Shown: one piece after another, positions 24,501 to 37,200 of the stretch
How positions within the stretch are numbered: the first letter of the stretch is position 1
How the letters are laid out: each line of letters begins with the position of its first letter
Assembly: GCF_035222485.1 (NCBI RefSeq)
Contig: NC_085923.1
Location: 3,658,001-3,722,000 of the forward strand
Direction: 5' to 3'
DNA: 64,000 nt
From: Podospora pseudoanserina
Lineage: Eukaryota; Ascomycota; Sordariomycetes; Sordariales; Podosporaceae
Notes under the pieces: model-generated
What the model was told of the DNA's origin: nothing
Database searches by the model: none
Seen by the model: only the letters and a program-made list of their open reading frames with translations
Made by a program: the position numbers and the translations under genes

Positions 24501-25275
24501 CAAAAGCCCATGCTGTGTGAATAATGTTTGCCAGGGTGACGTGGGCATGCTCTGACAGTTGACGCAGCTCCGAAAACCGATCGAATGGCAGGGTCAAAGA
24601 GCCGAGTCTCCTGTCAATGGAGCTGTCGGTGGCAGTATCCTCAATGAGCTTGGGGAAATGGCAGGGCCGGATACCCTTCAGATATGTCATCCAATACTCG
24701 GTGTCGGCGCCGGCAGGTAGACTGCGGATGTACTGGACATATTTGCTGAACAGAGGACCTGCGTGGAGCTCGAGAGACCCACTGTATGCAGAAGCAAGCT
24801 CTTGAAGGATGATGGCAAGGGAACCGCCATCAACAGCCGCGTGGTTGATTTCCAGTTTAATCACAACTCGGCCGCTTGGAGTCGTGCAGATGGTCAGTTG
24901 GTGTGGGAGCTGAGGTTGACGCTTGGATTTTCGGAGTTTGGCAGACGCATGAATTGTCACTTGGCTCAGGCGACCAAAGACATCTTCATCACTGCACCTC
25001 AACAGCACAGCACCCGAGTCTGCCCTGTTGAGCACCAGCTGATCGAAAACCGCTCCCCGTCTGCTACTCTCCACAAACACGGTTCTCAGAGCAGCGTGAC
25101 GGTCGACCACTTTTTGCCATGCACGCAGGAGCTTGTTAGCATCCAACCGATGACGATAGTCAGCGTGTTTGACATCGTAGATGCCATGGAAGAAATAGGC
25201 GTTCACATCGCGTAGCTGCCCAATCAACATGCCCTCCTGCACAGGGGTACAAGGATATATGTCTTCGACATCGGA
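21555..25275 (-). other. NRPS terminal segment: C6-T6-C7-degenerate T7
   Basis: C6 has INHAAVDG and is followed directly by T6 (LGGDSITAM, Ser near 7320) with no adenylation domain. C7 has RISHAQYDG, fits the SHxxxD-x14-Y pattern described for fungal cyclising C domains, and is presumably the release domain. That pattern is not unique to it here, because C2 and C4 also match. T7 reads FFAVGGDIVD, with Ile (codon 21870-21872) where the phosphopantetheine Ser should be. A basic tail of about 75 residues ends the protein. An intron (24075-24141) lies near the end of C6. Confidence 0.85.
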
Positions 25276-28200
25276 AATAGAGTGCACTCCAAGACGTGGA
25301 AGCTCCGTCTGACTGAGCTTGTGGAGGTTACCATACGTCAGGGGGGTCAGGAGGGGATAATCGCTCAAGGTTGGCTCTGCCGGCTGTTGGACGAGAGAAG
25401 CGACCATCTTCTCGAGGCTCTGTTTGCAGAGACCAACCCAACGGCGAACATCATTGAGCTTCTGAAGGCCCTTGTCGTACACGAAGCTGAACTGAAGCTT
25501 GTTGTTTACCACAATGGCGGAAATTTCGAACAAAGCAAGCCTTGGTGTTTGGGGTCCCACATCGGCTACTAGCCCTTCATGGTCAGCGAGGTCGACTGCC
25601 CTCACAATCGAGTCGTCTGCATCGTCGACATTCCGGACACCACCTCCAAGGTAATTGAAAAGGACCTCCATGGGTGTCGACTTTTCTCTGTTGGCGGTAG
25701 GATCCAGCCATTTCCTGGCAAAGTACGAACGACCGTTCTCTGGGATGCTGCGTCGCATGTCCTTGGTCCTGCGCACCGTATCTACCTCATCAACCCCGCC
25801 CGGCACATGCAAAGGACAGATCGACGTGAACCACCCGACGGTCTGAGTCAAGTCCACTTCAGAATCCGACGCTTGATCACGCCCATGGTTTTCGGTGTAG
25901 ATTGTGGGTGTGACCCGGTCTTGGAAGACCATAGAGAATGCGTGGCCAATAGCTGCCACGAACAGCTCAGATGGCTCCGTTCTGAACGTCTTGTGGCAAT
26001 CAGTCAAAGCCATCTTTGTGTTTCTCTCGTCGAGTGAGAATGCTCTGGTCTCCGTTGTGCCGTATGCCAGAGGGTTGCGCACACCCCAGTACAGGGGATC
26101 AGCTGGGACCTCTTTGAAGGGGAGGAGAGTGTCCTTGTCAAGTGATGCGGTGTTGGCAGCTTGGATGGTGCACCATTCCTTGAAGGAAAGGCGTTCGTCC
26201 TGGGGCAACGAACCCGTCTCCAAGAATTGACCAAGGTCCTGGACGATGATACGCCATGAGACCATGTCGACGCACAAATGGTGGGCAATCATGGAAATGA
26301 TGGTCTCGTCTTCAGCCATGGCGTCAAAAACATCTACTCGGAACACAGGACCCCTCTCAATATCCAAGCTGTTCTGAGCCGTGGCCACGATGGCAGGAAT
26401 ATCACGGCGAGAATTGACCCGGTGTTGTACGAGGCAGTAGGCATTGGCCTGTATCTGATTACTTCGTTAGTATTCGAGGGCATCACGAGACATGAGGAGG
26501 CGATCAAGGGACATACCTTTTGGACTTGTTGCTGCCAGGTACCTCTGGTCGTCTTACTGAATCGCACGCGTAGCATGCTATGTCGTGCAACGATCGACTC
26601 GATCGCCTGCTTGATGGTGTCGGATGTGATATGCCGTGCAACACTGACAGAGAAGCTTTGGTTGAAGCGTGCGTCGCCTGAGTACTTGGTGGTAGAGCTC
26701 ATGTATAAGGTCTGAATCGGTGACAGAGGGAATGGCTTGTCCTCACCGCTCTCAGCCTTGGGTCCTTGGTTGCTAGATGGCTCCGAGTGCGAGAACTTTG
26801 CGAGCTCCACAAGGTGGACGATAGATTTGGAGCGAAGAACATCCTGAATCGACAGTTTGATCTTGGCGACACGGGCACGCGAGACCACGCCCATGGCTGT
26901 AATACTGTCGCCACCAAGACTAAGGAATGCCTTGTTCAGTTTGATGCGATCTGCGGGGATGTTGAGCTCCTTGGCCCAGATGTCTCTCAGAGTCTTGATG
27001 GGACCGGTCACCTCAATCTCTTCTTCATCCTCCCCTGCAAGCCCAAAGTCGTGCGATATCCGTTCATACGCCGCGTCATCCAGGCTCTCAACCCATCTTC
27101 CCACCTTGACTCGATCCAACTTGCCCGACACTACCACAGGCATCCTCTCAAGAACAACCCACACAGAAGGAACCATGTAGTGCGGGAGCGAGTCTCCAAG
27201 GTTGCTCCGAATGTCGGCAATGGCAGTGCGAACTCGGGCAAGACGGTCAGCGGAACCCGCAACTGGACAACAATCTTGAGTGATGGAGACCTCGTCCCCA
27301 TTTTGATTGTCGCCAGTGTTGGGATGGCTGTGAGCATCACCACCAAGGGTGAGGACGCCTACCAGTTGTCGTTTGCAAGGCCCTGCCTTGGGTTGGACCA
27401 CCAATGCCAGGCTTACACGATCATCAACAGACAGGCGGCTTTCAATCTCACCCAGCTCAATCCGCTGGCCGTTGACCTTGACCTGGCCATCTCGGCGGCC
27501 GAAGAACTCTAGAGCACCGTCGTGTCGGTATCGAACAAGATCTCCGGTGCGATAGATACGAGTGGCGGGCACGGCTCCAGCAGCAGGGCCGCGTCCCCAC
27601 GCCGGACTGTCGATGAACACTTTGGCTGTCTTTTGAGGGTCATTGAGATACCCCCGAGCGAGGAGTGGACCGCTAATAGCAAGCTCGCCCACAGCTCCAA
27701 CTGGTGCCAGTTGATGATTGTAGTTCTCTCTAGGATCCACAACCCACGCACGTGCTGCCCCTGTTGCGCGACCAATGATGCTTGAATCACGCTCCATTGA
27801 AACACGGGGGTTCACAACAGCCAACACTGACGCTTCGGTAGGACCGTAGCCGTTCATGAGCTCCAGACGATCAGCCCAGCGCTCGACAGTCTCGGCCAAC
27901 ATGGCCTCGCCGCCACACACAAGAGTCTTGAGCGTAGGGCAGACGATATCAGGGTCAAGCAAATGGGCCACTGACGGTGTGAGGAATGCCCATGTGGCGC
28001 GCAGTCTTACAATCGCCTCGCCAAGGTTATGCAGCCGCTCTTCTCCTGTAGGAACGCAGACACATCCTCCCAGCGTCAGGGGCGTAAGCACTTCCATCAG
28101 GGCGACATCAAAGGTGAGCGAGGCAAAGTGCAGAACGCGCGAGGACGACGTAATGTGGGTTGCACGGGCGTAGCCGCGAGAGCTGCTGCAGAAATCACGG

Positions 28201-31200
28201 TGAGCAACCGCGACACCCTTCGGACGCCCGGTGCTGCCCGATGTGAAGAGAACATAGGCAGTGTTGTCAGGGCGGGCGCCATTCTTATTGACAAGTCCTA
28301 AGCCACCCGAAGGGAGGCCGCGGATAATGTCGCTGTCCACAAACAGGCAAGTCTTGACGAGATGCTGGAACCGGGTGGCGTATGCAGGACTGCAGAGCAG
28401 CAATGGTGGGCTGACTGTCTCTATCATATCCTTGTGTCGAGCAGCAGGATGATCGGGATCCAGGGGCACAAATGCGCCACCACTCAGAAGAATTGCCAGC
28501 AACGTGACTACGGCCCAAGCAGACCGCTCAACACAGACTGGGACCATGGTCTCTGGGCCGACTCCAAGCTGCCTCAGACGGAACGCCAACCGAGTCGCGT
28601 GCTCTTTGACTTCGCCGTACGTGAGTTCAGCATCCCATGCACTGATTCCAACGCGGTCTGGATGTGCGGAAGCCTCTCTCAAGAAGAGACTGTGAATACA
28701 CGAGTCAACGACGTGCTCTATATCTCCTTGGGCGTTGATGCGGTTCCACTTGGCAATGATCGCCTGGTCATCGGCACTGATGACTTGGATGCTGGCTAGA
28801 GTGGTGTTGACGCTCTTGGAGGCACTGGCAAGTGCTTGCAAAACAGACTCGAGCTGCTGCACAAGGCGCTTGGTCTGCCAGTCTGAAAGGACATCCTCGT
28901 CTGAGTGAATGGTCGCCTGGATGCCCGCATCAGAAACGGTGCATTCGAGCACAAGCGGATGTGTGAAGAAGCCTTCTGTGGAAGACCCCCCTTGAAAGTC
29001 CCAGGGGACGTCTGCAAACTCGGTGTTTTGTCGGGAAGATGGCGAGCTCTGAATCGTCAGTAGATTCTGGAAGTCACAAGCGCCCGCGCAGTCTTGGTTA
29101 AGCTTCTTGATATGCTGCAGTCCCAGATGTTGGTGAGGGGCCAACCGGCTTGTCAGCGCCTGGATGTTGCGTAGTAATTGCACTACGGGAATATCTCGTG
29201 ATAGCCGAACTCTTGTGGGGACTGTTGTGAAGGTGGGTCCTGGCATCTCCATGACGCCGGGTAGGTCGATATTGCGACCAGACAACGTCTCACCAAAGAT
29301 TACATCTTCAGTCCCAGTGTAAGCGCCGAGGGTGATGGCCCAAGCCGCCCGAATCAGGGTGGGGATTGTGATGTCTGCAAGAACCTGTGCTCGGCCGAGA
29401 TTGAGCTTGCATGTCTCTGCCCGGAATTTCTTCGTCATAGTATTCATAGATGCCACAGTTGCAGGGAGTTGCGGGAAATGTGTAACCGACGATGCGCCAT
29501 CAAGGAGGTTGGTCCAGAACATCTCCGAGGCAGAAACATCGCGCTGACCCAAATACTGGATGAAACTGGCGTAGCGAGTATGGCTATTGGGTTCGTCGGG
29601 CAAGGAGAGTTTGGCTCTTTCGGACATTTGAAGTTGGCGGTAAGTCTCTTGGACTCGTTGGGCAATGAGAGGGAGACTCCATCCATCGTAAAGAGCGTGG
29701 TGGATAGCCCAGACAAAGTGGCAAGCGTGGCCGTGCTTCACAAAAGAATACCTAGTGAGCTCGCCACCGTTTTGATGCCCTAATGCCTTGCCTCGCAAGT
29801 CAGCCTCGTCTAGGTGGTCATCTTGATGCCAGACGACAGGCTGAGGTGCGGTGACCACCTGCAGAAACCCGGAAGTGGCTGTGTGGACTATCCGAGTTCG
29901 TAGGAGATCCGTGTCATCGATAGCCTTCTGCCAGGCTGCCTTGAAGCAATCCATATCGACGTTGTGTGGAAGCTGTAGAGTATTGACAGCCACGTATGCA
30001 CCCTCTTGTTTGTTGGCAAGAGCAACAAGTCCTTCTTGCAATGGACTGCATGGGTATATGTCTTGGATCATTTGGCGGTCCATATGGCAACGGGAAGACA
30101 CCTCATGGAGAAGGGTATCGAGCTTCGTCTTGGGGCAGGGCACGAGGTCGAATGGCTGAAGTGCTTGCTGAACTGACGTTGTCGTGTTTTGTTCCCGAAC
30201 ACAAGCGAGTGCCATCTCGGCGAGGGTGGGCTTCTCAAATACATCCAAGATAGACAAAACCATTTTGTGGGCGCGTGCAGCGCCCACAAGACGCATGGCA
30301 GTGAGGGAGTCGCCGCCAGAACCAAAGAAGCTATCGTCAAGGCTCACAGAACCACTCGGCAGCCCCAGCACGGTTTCCCACAAACCTTGCAACTTCTTCT
30401 CAACCTCGCTGGCTGGTTCGCGGCGCTTGCTGGTGGCAGCGGCGGCAGCCAACCTGTAGCCGGCCAAAAGCTCTCTGCTGACATCTTCCTCGATGGCTCG
30501 ACGCAGTTGTCTACGATCAAGCTTCCCTGCACTGGTCCAGGGCATTCCAGATACAGGCACAAAGAGCTGTGGGACCATGTAGGCAGGAATGACGGCGATG
30601 AGGTGAGTCTTGAGGGCTTGGGCAACCTGACGGAGTGGGTCACTCATGGGGAGGAGGCAGAACCCAGCAGGTATATCGGCAGCCTCTTCCATAACCTTGC
30701 AGCAGAAGAAGACAGCCAGTGACTTTGTTGCGGCCCGGCTGCTGGCAGGAGTGACGATATCGACAGCGAGCTGCGAGTCCGCTGGAAGGCCCGCCAAGCA
30801 GTTAGATTCGATCTCGCCAAGCTCAATGCGTCTTCCGTTTAACTTTATCTGTGTGTCCTTTCGAGACACGTAGGAGATGGATCCGTCCGAGTTGCATCGC
30901 ACGAGATCGCCGGTCTTGTAGATACCAACAGTGAGACCTGGTGGATAGGTCTGTTCGATGCCTTCAAGGACCGGGTGGCTCATCCATTCGGGGGGTGATC
31001 GGATGAACGCCTTGTCTGTCTGCTCTTTGTTGTTGAGATAGCCTCGAGCGACCAGTCTTCCCTCAACCACAAGCTCACCAATGGCACCCACAGGCACCAG
31101 GCGGTGGATGTTTTGGGGGTCCACAACCCAGACACGACCACCTACCGCACTGCCAATACTGGACCGATCGGCATTGCATACGCGATGCGACTCATTGACT

Positions 31201-34200
31201 TTGGTGCTGGTAGTGGCCACCACTGAGCACTCTGTAGGACCGTAGGCGTTGACCAGTGCGCATTGGGTACCCCAGCGCTCAATGTGACCCGCTGCCATCG
31301 CTTCGCCTCCCGTGACAAGTGTCCTTAGGCAAGGAACACTTTCTGGCTTGACGGTGCTCGCCACTGATGGCGTGAGCAAGGTCCAGGTGATGTTCATGTC
31401 ACGGATCACAGCTGCAAGATCATTGATCCTGGCCTCATCTGACGGGACACACACGCAACCGCCAACGAGCAGGCAAGAAAGTGTTTCCATGACACTTGCA
31501 TCAAATGTGTAGGAAGCAAACTGAAGGACGCGCGAGTCCGAGTGCATGAACATGGCACGAGCATGAGCGAGAGCCCCTGTACAGAATGCTCCATGATCAA
31601 TCACTGTGCCCTTTGGTTTGCCCGTCGTGCCGGATGTGAAAATGACATAGGCGGCGTTGGTTGGCCTCGCTGGGAAAGAAGTTGCCCCTGACCGCTCCTG
31701 AGAGAAAGTAGTGATGGAATCGGCATTGACGATGAGGGTCTTTGGTGCAATCTTGGCCATCTTATGCTGATGCAGAGGGGAGCAGAGGACGATTTGAGCC
31801 CCGACATCCTGGATGAGCTGCTCGAGCCGACCGCTTGGGTGACTGGGATCCAGATTCACAAACGCACCGCCAGCCTTGAGAACGGCAATTTGAGCCACAA
31901 CAGTCCAGGCAGATTTCTCGAAACAGAGCGGCACGAAGGTATCTGGGCCAACATGTCCCCATTCAACGAGATGGCGGGCCAAGGCTGATGCTGCAGCCTC
32001 GAGTTCGACATAGGTGAAGGATGCATCCCACCCACAAACAGCAGGGGTGTCTAAAGGACGTTGAAGAGCGTGCTCCGATATGATTTCGTGTACACACCGC
32101 TCCACACACGGTAGCTCATAGTTGTTCCACGACCAGATCTGGCCGAGCCCGGCTGGGCCGACCATGTCAATCTCAGCCACAGTGCAGTCATCCCCTTTAT
32201 CTGTGACGATATCGCACAGAGTCTGCTGGAAGGCGTTGGCAACGTTTCTGATCTGAGCGTCCGAAATGATATTTCTCCAGTGGCTGAAGTGAACCTCGAC
32301 CTTGTCGTCCGTGGCCTCGACGTTGACGGCCACAACATATTCGCTTGGGTCTTCCGAACTCACGACGCGGTACCGGAGATCGGACTGCGAAGGAGAAGAC
32401 TGCGCACGGCCTCGCTTCTGGTAGGTAAAAGCCGTGTTGAAAAGGGCTGAGCCGGCGAGTCGCAGTTCATGCTGCATTTCGGCAAGGGAGCAGCTCTGGT
32501 GTGCCATGGCATCCGCGAGGTCACCCTTGATGGTGTCTAAAGCTTCAGCAATTTCGGCATCAGAGGGAATGTGGACACGACACACAAGCATATTGATGAA
32601 GGCGCCAACAGCATGCTCGATGTTGGCCACAGGGAGGTCTCTTCCAGATGCCAAGTAGCCAAAGAGGACATCATCCGAACCCGTGTAGGATCGCACAACC
32701 ATGGCCCATACAAATTGAAGCAATGTCGAGAGTGTGATTCCTGAGTCAGCACAGTATGTGTTGACTTCACCCATGACATGGCGGTCAAAGCATATGATGT
32801 GAGACCCAAGTGATGGCTCTGTATGAGCGTGGCCGTCCGAGAGAGCGGGAAACAGACAAGGCTCAACGCCGTCGAGATAGTTCTTCCAGTAAGCAACGCT
32901 GTCGGCACGAGGTTGAGACTGGATGTAGGCCATGTAATCGCGATAAAGCGGTGCAGACTTTTGGATCTTGATGGGTTTTGAATCGTCCCCATTACCGTAA
33001 GCATCCGCCAGGTCATCGAGCAGTATTGGTATCGAAGAACCGTCGCAGATCGCATGGCTGATCTCGAGTCTGCAAAAGGTCCGTCCACTAGCCGTGTTGC
33101 AGATTATGAGGCGGTGCGATGGCTTCTTTTCGTTGTAGTCGATGCCCTGAATCTGCTCCAGACAGAAAACAATGGCCTTGTCAGCGTCTTGACCAGCGTC
33201 CTCGCAGGTCATGGTATAAACCCTGCCGGGGAACTCGCGCAATACGACCTGGTCCATCAAACCCTCATCACCGACAGTATCCACAAACACCGTCCGGAGA
33301 GTTGCGTGGCGTTGGACAACAACTTGCCAAGCATCGTGCAGCCGTTCCGGGTTGACCTCTCCCGCGGAAGACTGAACCTCAAAAACGGCGCTGTAGGCAT
33401 ACTTTTCGGGGTCACGAAGCTGACTCAACAACAGGCCGCGCTGCATCGGCGAACAGGGGTAGACGTCCTCAACGTTGCTGGGGTTGACCTCGATAGACCG
33501 CAGTCTCTCGTTGAGACTTTCCAGGCCGTAGTAGGTTAGGGGCAACAGTGGGAATGCGCTGAGAGTTTTCTCGGGTGCACGATCCATCAATCTTTCGGCG
33601 GCCTCTCGAAGAAGACCTTGGCAGTTCTTCGCCCACGTGTTGATGGCATCCCGGCGTTTCATGTGTTTGTTGATCGAGAACGACAGCCTCAAACGCCCTG
33701 CTGAGACAACTGCAGACACATCAATGAGTGCCAAGCGGGGAACGTCTTTCCCGATATCAAATTCCGAGTTCACTGAGAGATCATCGCAGGTTTGCAGGAA
33801 GTTGTCAGTACGGCTGAGCTGCTGCATCTGCCCGAGGTAGTTGAAGGCCACTTCTACGGGCCACTGGTGACCGTACTTTTCGCGGCCTTCCGAGGTGAGC
33901 ATGCGGTAAGCAAAATATGGGCGACCCTTCTCGGGCAAACGACGTCGATAGTCTTTGATCCAGCGAATCGCGTTGACGATATCTCCATCTACGAGAAATA
34001 CAGTGAGATTAGTATGATGTTCCAAAACAGAACAGGCACATGTTGTCTTACCCAAGGAAGACTCTTCTGGCAGGTGCACTGGCGATAGAGTTGTGAACCA
34101 TCCAACAGTTCTTGATAGATCAACTGTGTCATCCCCCGTCTCACGTCCGTGTCCTTCATTATAAATCGTGGGTGCACCTTGCCGGTCGGGTGTTGCGCTG

Positions 34201-37200
34201 CGGTATGAAACCAACAAGGCTGCAAGCAAAACATCAACCAGCTCAGTTTGGAGGGGCTTGTGGCAATCCGGCCCAAGCAGCAGATTAGTTGTGTCTGCGT
34301 CCAACTCAACAATAGCACCCTCAACAACATCGCCTTGAACGTTCGAGGTACCAATCATCCCCCAGTACTGCAGGTCCTCGGCTGCAGGCTCGTGGTGCGG
34401 AAGCAACGAGGAGCCATTCTTTTGCGACTGGGCCTGCTCAGACTGCTTACGGCTCCATGTCTGGAAAGACAGTGACGCAGGGGCCTTGATTTTCCCAGTG
34501 GCCAGGAAGTCTTCCAGGTCCTGGAGAATGATGCCCCACGAGACAACGTCGACCACGAGATGGTGGATCGTGATGAAGACGAACACATCTTTGTCGCTTT
34601 TGCCGACCGTGAGCCAGTCTGCTGCCAACAAGGGGCCGTTTTGGATATCGAGCACCTTTTGAGAATTCTGAACACGTTTCTCGATTCGACTTTGGTCGCT
34701 AATGGCGTGTGTCTTGAAACGATATGAGCCCCTGACATCAGTTGTGATGCGCTGCCGCCAGTGTCCCGTGCCCCCGCGACGGAACCGAGCGCGGAGCATC
34801 GAATGTGTCGTGATCAAGGCCTGGATGGCACGCTCAAGATCATGAGCGGTAGCGTGCTTTGCGAGCCTCAGCAGAACACTTTGGTTGAACTGGTGGAAGT
34901 TCCGAGATCCAGCAGATGGGGTATTGCCACCCATCAGCTGTTCGAAGTACAGCTGTTGGATCGGTGATGGGTCAAAGTCGTGTTGGTCCTCGCCGTCGGC
35001 CTTCGGGCCTTGTCGTTGATGGCGAGGGGCGTCAACCTTCAGGGAGAGGTCATGGACCGATTTGCTGCTGATGATGTCCCGCACAGTGACAGTGAGGCCC
35101 AGTGATCTACAGCGAGCCATGACTTGCATTGCGGTGATGCTGTCACCTCCGAGGTGCAGGAAGGAGACATTGCGTCCAACTCTGTCTGGTGTGATATTGA
35201 GCACCTGGCTCCAGACAGACTTGAGCTTCTCTTCCACAGAAACAACATCATCCTGTGTGGCAGAGTGACCTTGGTGAACTGAGTCGACAGCAGACGAGAG
35301 GGCGCGGTTGATTGTGTCCAGAGTCTCCTCGTCAATATTTTCCACAAACCGGACGACACTGGTGCGATCAAGTTTTCCAGACGGCAGAAGCGGTATTTCT
35401 TGAAGGACAAGCCATGTTGAAGGCACCATGTACGGTGGCAGCTTCTGTCGTAATCGGTCTTCTGATTGCTTGACGGCGTCGCACGCCTGCCTGGACGTCA
35501 CCATATGGAACTTGATAGTCGGGTCCACAGCCTCCTGGGGAGCTGATCGAAGAGAGACAACAGCAACAAGTCTGTTGGCACATGCACCTGTTTTGGGGAT
35601 GGTGACCACAGCATGTCGGATGCCATCATCAGCAGCTAGATGGTGAGCAATCTCGTCCAACTCCAGGCGCTGGCCGTTGAGCTTGGCTTGAGACGAGTCC
35701 TTGCGTCCCATGTAAAACATCTCGCCAGACACATCGTCGCACACGCGAACAAGGTCTCCGGTCTTGTACATGCGGCGCGGAGAAGATGGTGGCATGTCTG
35801 GGAAGCGCAGAGACTCCGCCTTGGCCCATTGAGGATCTTCGATAAACACCTCCTTGGTCTTGGCCTCGTTTCTCAAATAACCGGTCGACAGTGTGGGACC
35901 CTCGATGAGCAGCTCACCAACGGATCCAAGTGGTGCGAGGCGATTATGGTTCTGGGGGTCAACAATCCAGCAACGACCAATTCCTCTTCCGAGATTGGAC
36001 GGGATGGCTGCGCGGTGCATGCGGGGATTCACAGTAGCCACCACGGCACACTCGCTCGGGCCGTAGGCGTTGACCAAGTTGACCTTGTCAGCCCAGGTGT
36101 CAATATGGCTTTGCGTCATGGCCTCACCACCCAGGATCAGTGTCTTGAGGTGAGGGACATCACTGGGCTTCAGGACACGGGCAAAGGAGGGAGTGAGCAA
36201 GGTCATGGTCACTTCCATCTGTTCCATGACAGAGGCAATGTTGCCGTTGGTGCGGTCTTCCCCACGAGGAACGGCCACACTACCACCCATGATGAGAGTG
36301 GTGAAGATCTCAACCATCGAGGCATCGAAGGTGTAAGATGCAAACTGGAGGAAGCGGAAGGGAGGGTTCATGAGCATGGCTGGTCCATGGGCAGCGGCAC
36401 CTGAGCAGAAGGCGGCATGGGAAACTAAGGATGACGGGAAGAGAGCAGCGGTCAGTATGAGAGACAGTGAAGATGAAGATGAAAAATGAAGAAAACATAC
36501 TGAGGGTGCCCTTGGGCTTGCCCGTTGTGCCCGAGGTGAAGATGACATAGGCCGGGTCGGTTGGGACAGAGACATCATGGAGCTGAAGCTGTCCTTGATC
36601 TGATCCATCATTTCATTGTTAGCAATAATGAATGGGAAGGTGGGTGGGTGGGTAGGCAGGCGGGGTCAACTCACCAGTAACACTTTCCGTGGTGGCTGCG
36701 AGCAGCCTCTTGACACTAGCCAGATCGGCAGGAACGATGGTGTCGACAACCTGGAGGCAGGTGCTCTCAAACTGCGGGGAGCACAGAATAAGTTTGGCGT
36801 CGCAGTCTCTTGCAATCTCCCTCATGCGCTCGACTGGGTGGGCTGGGTCCAGTGGCACAAAGGCTGCTCCTGTCCTGAGGATGGCCAGCAGTGCAACCAC
36901 GGCAAACACCGACTTCTCGAGACAGAAGGGAACGAAGCGAGTGCCGTCACCACGCCCGACTCCCTTTGACGATAGCTCCCTTGCCAGCACCGCCGAGAGC
37001 GCGTCGAGATCTCCATTCGACAAGGTTCCATCCCATCCTACCACGGCTGTCGATCCGCTACCCCGCCGAATCAGTTCCTCGAGCACCATGTCATGCACGC
37101 GACGATCCACAACCGGACTCGGAGTCTGATTCCACTCCCGTACCCTTTCCTTATCTTCAGCACCCATCAGATCGATCTCCCCGATTCTTGTTGTCTGATT

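Noticed and set aside
33989-34051. Reading straight through this 63-nt stretch inside E3 without splicing, since it has no stop.
   Set aside because: It has consensus GT/AG ends, its removal keeps phase, and E1 and E5 lack an equivalent insertion, so I treat it as an intron.
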